Assembly: GCF_900156095.1 (NCBI RefSeq)
Contig: NZ_FTMJ01000005.1
Coordinates: 1 to 64,000 of the forward strand
DNA length: 64,000 nt
Source of the DNA: Aeromonas sp. RU39B
GTDB lineage: Bacteria > Pseudomonadota > Gammaproteobacteria > Enterobacterales > Aeromonadaceae
Direction: 5' to 3'
The notes beneath the pieces are model-generated. The model was not told where the DNA came from. It ran no database searches and was given only the letters and a program-made list of their open reading frames with translations. Below are positions 62,137 to 64,000 of this stretch, in pieces. A program made the translations under genes and the position numbers. The first letter of the stretch is position 1, and the number at the start of each line of letters is the position of its first letter.

Positions 62137-62763
62137 ATGACGCCGCGCTACCACTGCTATCCCGGTGAGCCGGAGCGACTCTCGCAGGCGCTGGCCGGAT
62201 GGCAATGGCCGCGCAGCCGCGCCGAGCTGCCGATCACTTGGCAGCTCGGCGCTGAATCTCTTATCTTGCGTGAGCTCACACCGGCCGATGGTGACGCCTT
62301 GGTGCAGGCGTATGCTGAGCTCAGCGACCGGACGATTTATCTGCGTTTTATGCGCGCCAAACGCCGGCCCAGTGCCGAGCAAGTCGCAGCGTTTACCCAA
62401 TTCTCCCCTGAGCAGCAGTGCTCGCTGCTGCTGTGCGACAGCGCCGGTTTGCCGGTGGCTCACGCGCAGTCGATTCGTCGTGTGCGCCAGAGCGGACGCG
62501 CGGAGTTTTCCTGTCTGATTGCCGACCGTTACCAAGGCAGAGGCATCGGTCGGCGCCTGCTGTTGGCGCTGGCTCTATTGGCGCGCAGCGAAGGGGTCAG
62601 CGAGTGGCTGGCTGATGTGCTGGCCGAGAATCGCCCCATGCTGCAACTGCTCCATCATCTCGGTTTGCCGCTGTCGCTGGTGACCGGCCGCTCTATGGTG
62701 TTTGTCCGGCTTGATCTGACGGTGCTCGACCCTTGGCTAGGGGCTTCGACCAAGGGCGAATAG
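62137..62763 (+). CDS. GNAT-family N-acetyltransferase
   Basis: 208 aa from ATG 62137, two bases after the regulator stop. Acetyl-CoA-binding motif A is [20 protein letters not shown] (about 127-146), with the Q/R-x-x-G-x-G/A signature. The earlier [19 protein letters not shown] is common to the Pat-like acetyltransferases that act on proteins. Followed by cobB, a protein deacylase, which makes a pair of opposite activities; substrate unknown. Confidence 0.8.
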   Translation: MTPRYHCYPGEPERLSQALAGWQWPRSRAELPITWQLGAESLILRELTPADGDALVQAYAELSDRTIYLRFMRAKRRPSAEQVAAFTQFSPEQQCSLLLCDSAGLPVAHAQSIRRVRQSGRAEFSCLIADRYQGRGIGRRLLLALALLARSEGVSEWLADVLAENRPMLQLLHHLGLPLSLVTGRSMVFVRLDLTVLDPWLGASTKGE

Positions 62764-62810
62764 GCACGGTTTGTCGGGGCATGCTAGGGTCAAGAAAACA
62801 GGGAGGGGTT

Positions 62811-63584
62811 ATGGAGCGACGCTACCAACACATTGTCATTCTGACCGGCGCCGGGATCTCGGCCGAATCGGGGATCAAGACCTTTCGTGCCCACGACGGC
62901 CTATGGGAAGAGCATCGCATCGAGGATGTGGCGACGCCGGAAGGATATGCCCGCGATCCCCAGCTGGTGCAGCGCTTTTATAACGAGCGGCGTGCCCAGT
63001 TGCAACAACCCCAGGTGCACCCCAACCCGGCGCACTATGCGCTGGCTCGCCTTGAGCGCCTGTTTCCCGGCACCGTTACGCTGGTGACCCAGAACATCGA
63101 CAATTTGCACGAAGCGGCCGGCAGCAAGCAGCTTATCCACATGCACGGCGAGCTGCTCAAAGCCCGCTGTCCGCACTCGGGCCAGCTGATTGAGTGGAAA
63201 GGGGCGCTGAGTGAACAGGATCTCTGCTCCTGCTGCCAGTTTCCGCAGCCACTGCGCCCGCACGTCGTTTGGTTTGGCGAGATGCCCATCGGACTGGATC
63301 GCATTTATGCGGCGCTGTCGCGCTGTGATCTGTTTATTGCGATTGGCACGTCGGGCGCTGTTTACCCGGCTGCCGGGTTTGTCCATGAAGCGAGCCTGTC
63401 AGGCGCCCATACCCTTGAGCTCAATCTCGAGCCGAGTGAGGTGGAGAGTCAGTTTGACGAGAAGCGCTATGGGCCGGCATCGCGCATTGTGCCGGAGTTT
63501 GTCGACGAATTGCTGGCAGAGCTCGGTGTGGCCAAGGCGCAGGCAGTGGGGGATTTGCTCGGCTCGCCCCCGCCGCTGCAATAG
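62811..63584 (+). CDS. cobB: NAD-dependent protein deacylase (sirtuin)
   Basis: 257 aa from ATG 62811, preceded by GGGAGGGG. Sirtuin motifs: [32 protein letters not shown] and the catalytic His in HMHGEL; zinc cysteines CPHSG and [15 protein letters not shown] and [21 protein letters not shown] holds the Tyr/Arg pair that in E. coli CobB favours succinyl-lysine removal. Removes acyl groups from lysines. The longer start at 62733 overlaps the acetyltransferase and lacks a site. Confidence 0.95.
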   Translation: MERRYQHIVILTGAGISAESGIKTFRAHDGLWEEHRIEDVATPEGYARDPQLVQRFYNERRAQLQQPQVHPNPAHYALARLERLFPGTVTLVTQNIDNLHEAAGSKQLIHMHGELLKARCPHSGQLIEWKGALSEQDLCSCCQFPQPLRPHVVWFGEMPIGLDRIYAALSRCDLFIAIGTSGAVYPAAGFVHEASLSGAHTLELNLEPSEVESQFDEKRYGPASRIVPEFVDELLAELGVAKAQAVGDLLGSPPPLQ

Positions 63585-63585
63585 A

Positions 63586-64000
63586 TCAGGCGGCGCTCGG
63601 CGCGCAGCAGGAGGCTCTGATAACCAGGTTGGGCTCGAGCTTGATCAAACGTCCCGAGCCCGCATCGCCGTTAATACGACTCATCAGTTGGGTAACCGCC
63701 AGGCGACCGAGCTCCTCTTTGGGCTGGTTGATGGTGGTGAGCGGCGGTGACATAAACTCGGCCAGTGCCACGTTGTCATAGCCGATGATCGAGATGTCAT
63801 CGGGCACCTTGAGTCCGGCAGCGGTAGCCGCACTGATGGCGCCCATGGCCATCAGATCGTTGCAGACAAACAGGGCGGTGGGGCGATCTGGCAAGGTCAG
63901 CAGCGCCTGCATGGCGCGATGGCCGCTGGCGCAATCAAAATCCCCTTCCCACAGCCACTGCGCTGGGCACTCCAGACCCGCCTCTTGCAGCGCGTCGTGA
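63586..64000 (-). CDS. rbsR: LacI-family repressor, 3' part (RbsR-like)
   Basis: The frame is open to the window end, so only the C-terminal 137 residues are seen. It has FVCNDLMAMGAISAATAAGL, ISIIGYDNVALAEFMSPPLT and TINQPKEELGRLAV, close to E. coli RbsR, which controls ribose uptake genes. The DNA-binding domain is outside. Converges with cobB, with one base between the two stops. Confidence 0.75.
   Translation of the reverse strand, partial: HDALQEAGLECPAQWLWEGDFDCASGHRAMQALLTLPDRPTALFVCNDLMAMGAISAATAAGLKVPDDISIIGYDNVALAEFMSPPLTTINQPKEELGRLAVTQLMSRINGDAGSGRLIKLEPNLVIRASCCAPSAA

Noticed and set aside
62733..62810. Longer N-terminus for cobB
   Set aside because: It overlaps the acetyltransferase gene; the internal ATG at 62811 has a strong ribosome site and matches the sirtuin start.

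Overview
The window shows most of a temperate short-tailed phage (podovirus) integrated as a prophage, followed by a piece of host chromosome. The host looks like a gammaproteobacterium. The pheS-pheT-ihfA order, a CobB sirtuin, an RbsR-like repressor and the GC-rich codon use of the chromosomal part fit Aeromonas best, but that genus call is inference from remembered similarity.

Layout. 1-2.9 kb: the end of a C5 DNA methyltransferase and replication-type genes. 2.9-4.5 kb: scar DNA with a wrecked IS5-like transposase and two diverged copies of one unknown gene. 4.3-17.1 kb: a cargo region, largely AT-rich. It holds a three-gene two-component operon on the minus strand (giant sensor kinase, stand-alone receiver, receiver fused to an alpha/beta hydrolase) that matches the Detocs anti-phage architecture. 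It also holds a small secreted Cys-rich protein gene with two broken relatives, an HD-GYP phosphodiesterase, an unknown 406-aa gene, a uracil-DNA-glycosylase-like gene and a methionine-aminopeptidase-like gene that has lost most metal ligands. 17.3-20.0 kb: lambdoid middle genes (Rha, DUF1367, DUF1364, an endonuclease, a Q-type antiterminator). 20.1-21.6 kb: an H-NS-like gene and a non-coding late-control region. 21.6-22.9 kb: lysis cassette (holin, SAR-type endolysin, Rz with embedded Rz1). 22.9-50.2 kb: packaging, head, tail and internal virion genes, ending in a 2950-aa polyvalent protein with a DNA methyltransferase domain. 50.2-51.02 kb: two small genes, one behind a LexA box, then the attachment site, the 3' part of a tRNA-Leu(UAA) gene. 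Integrase, repressor and the other att site must lie left of the window.

Chromosomal part, 51.02-64 kb: a HigBA-type toxin-antitoxin pair, a periplasmic sugar-binding-like protein, a small Cys/His protein, pheS-pheT-ihfA, a hybrid sensor kinase with a receiver/degenerate-EAL partner and a GNAT acetyltransferase, cobB, and the 3' part of a LacI-family (RbsR-like) gene.

How it fits together: Rha and Q-type control leads into one rightward late transcript from a good sigma70-type promoter at about 21.47 kb. The late region is punctuated by intrinsic terminators, four of them preceded by the same 27-bp element, which suggests a shared transcription-control device. The cargo region probably changes lysogen behaviour (phage defence, c-di-GMP turnover) rather than serving the lytic cycle.
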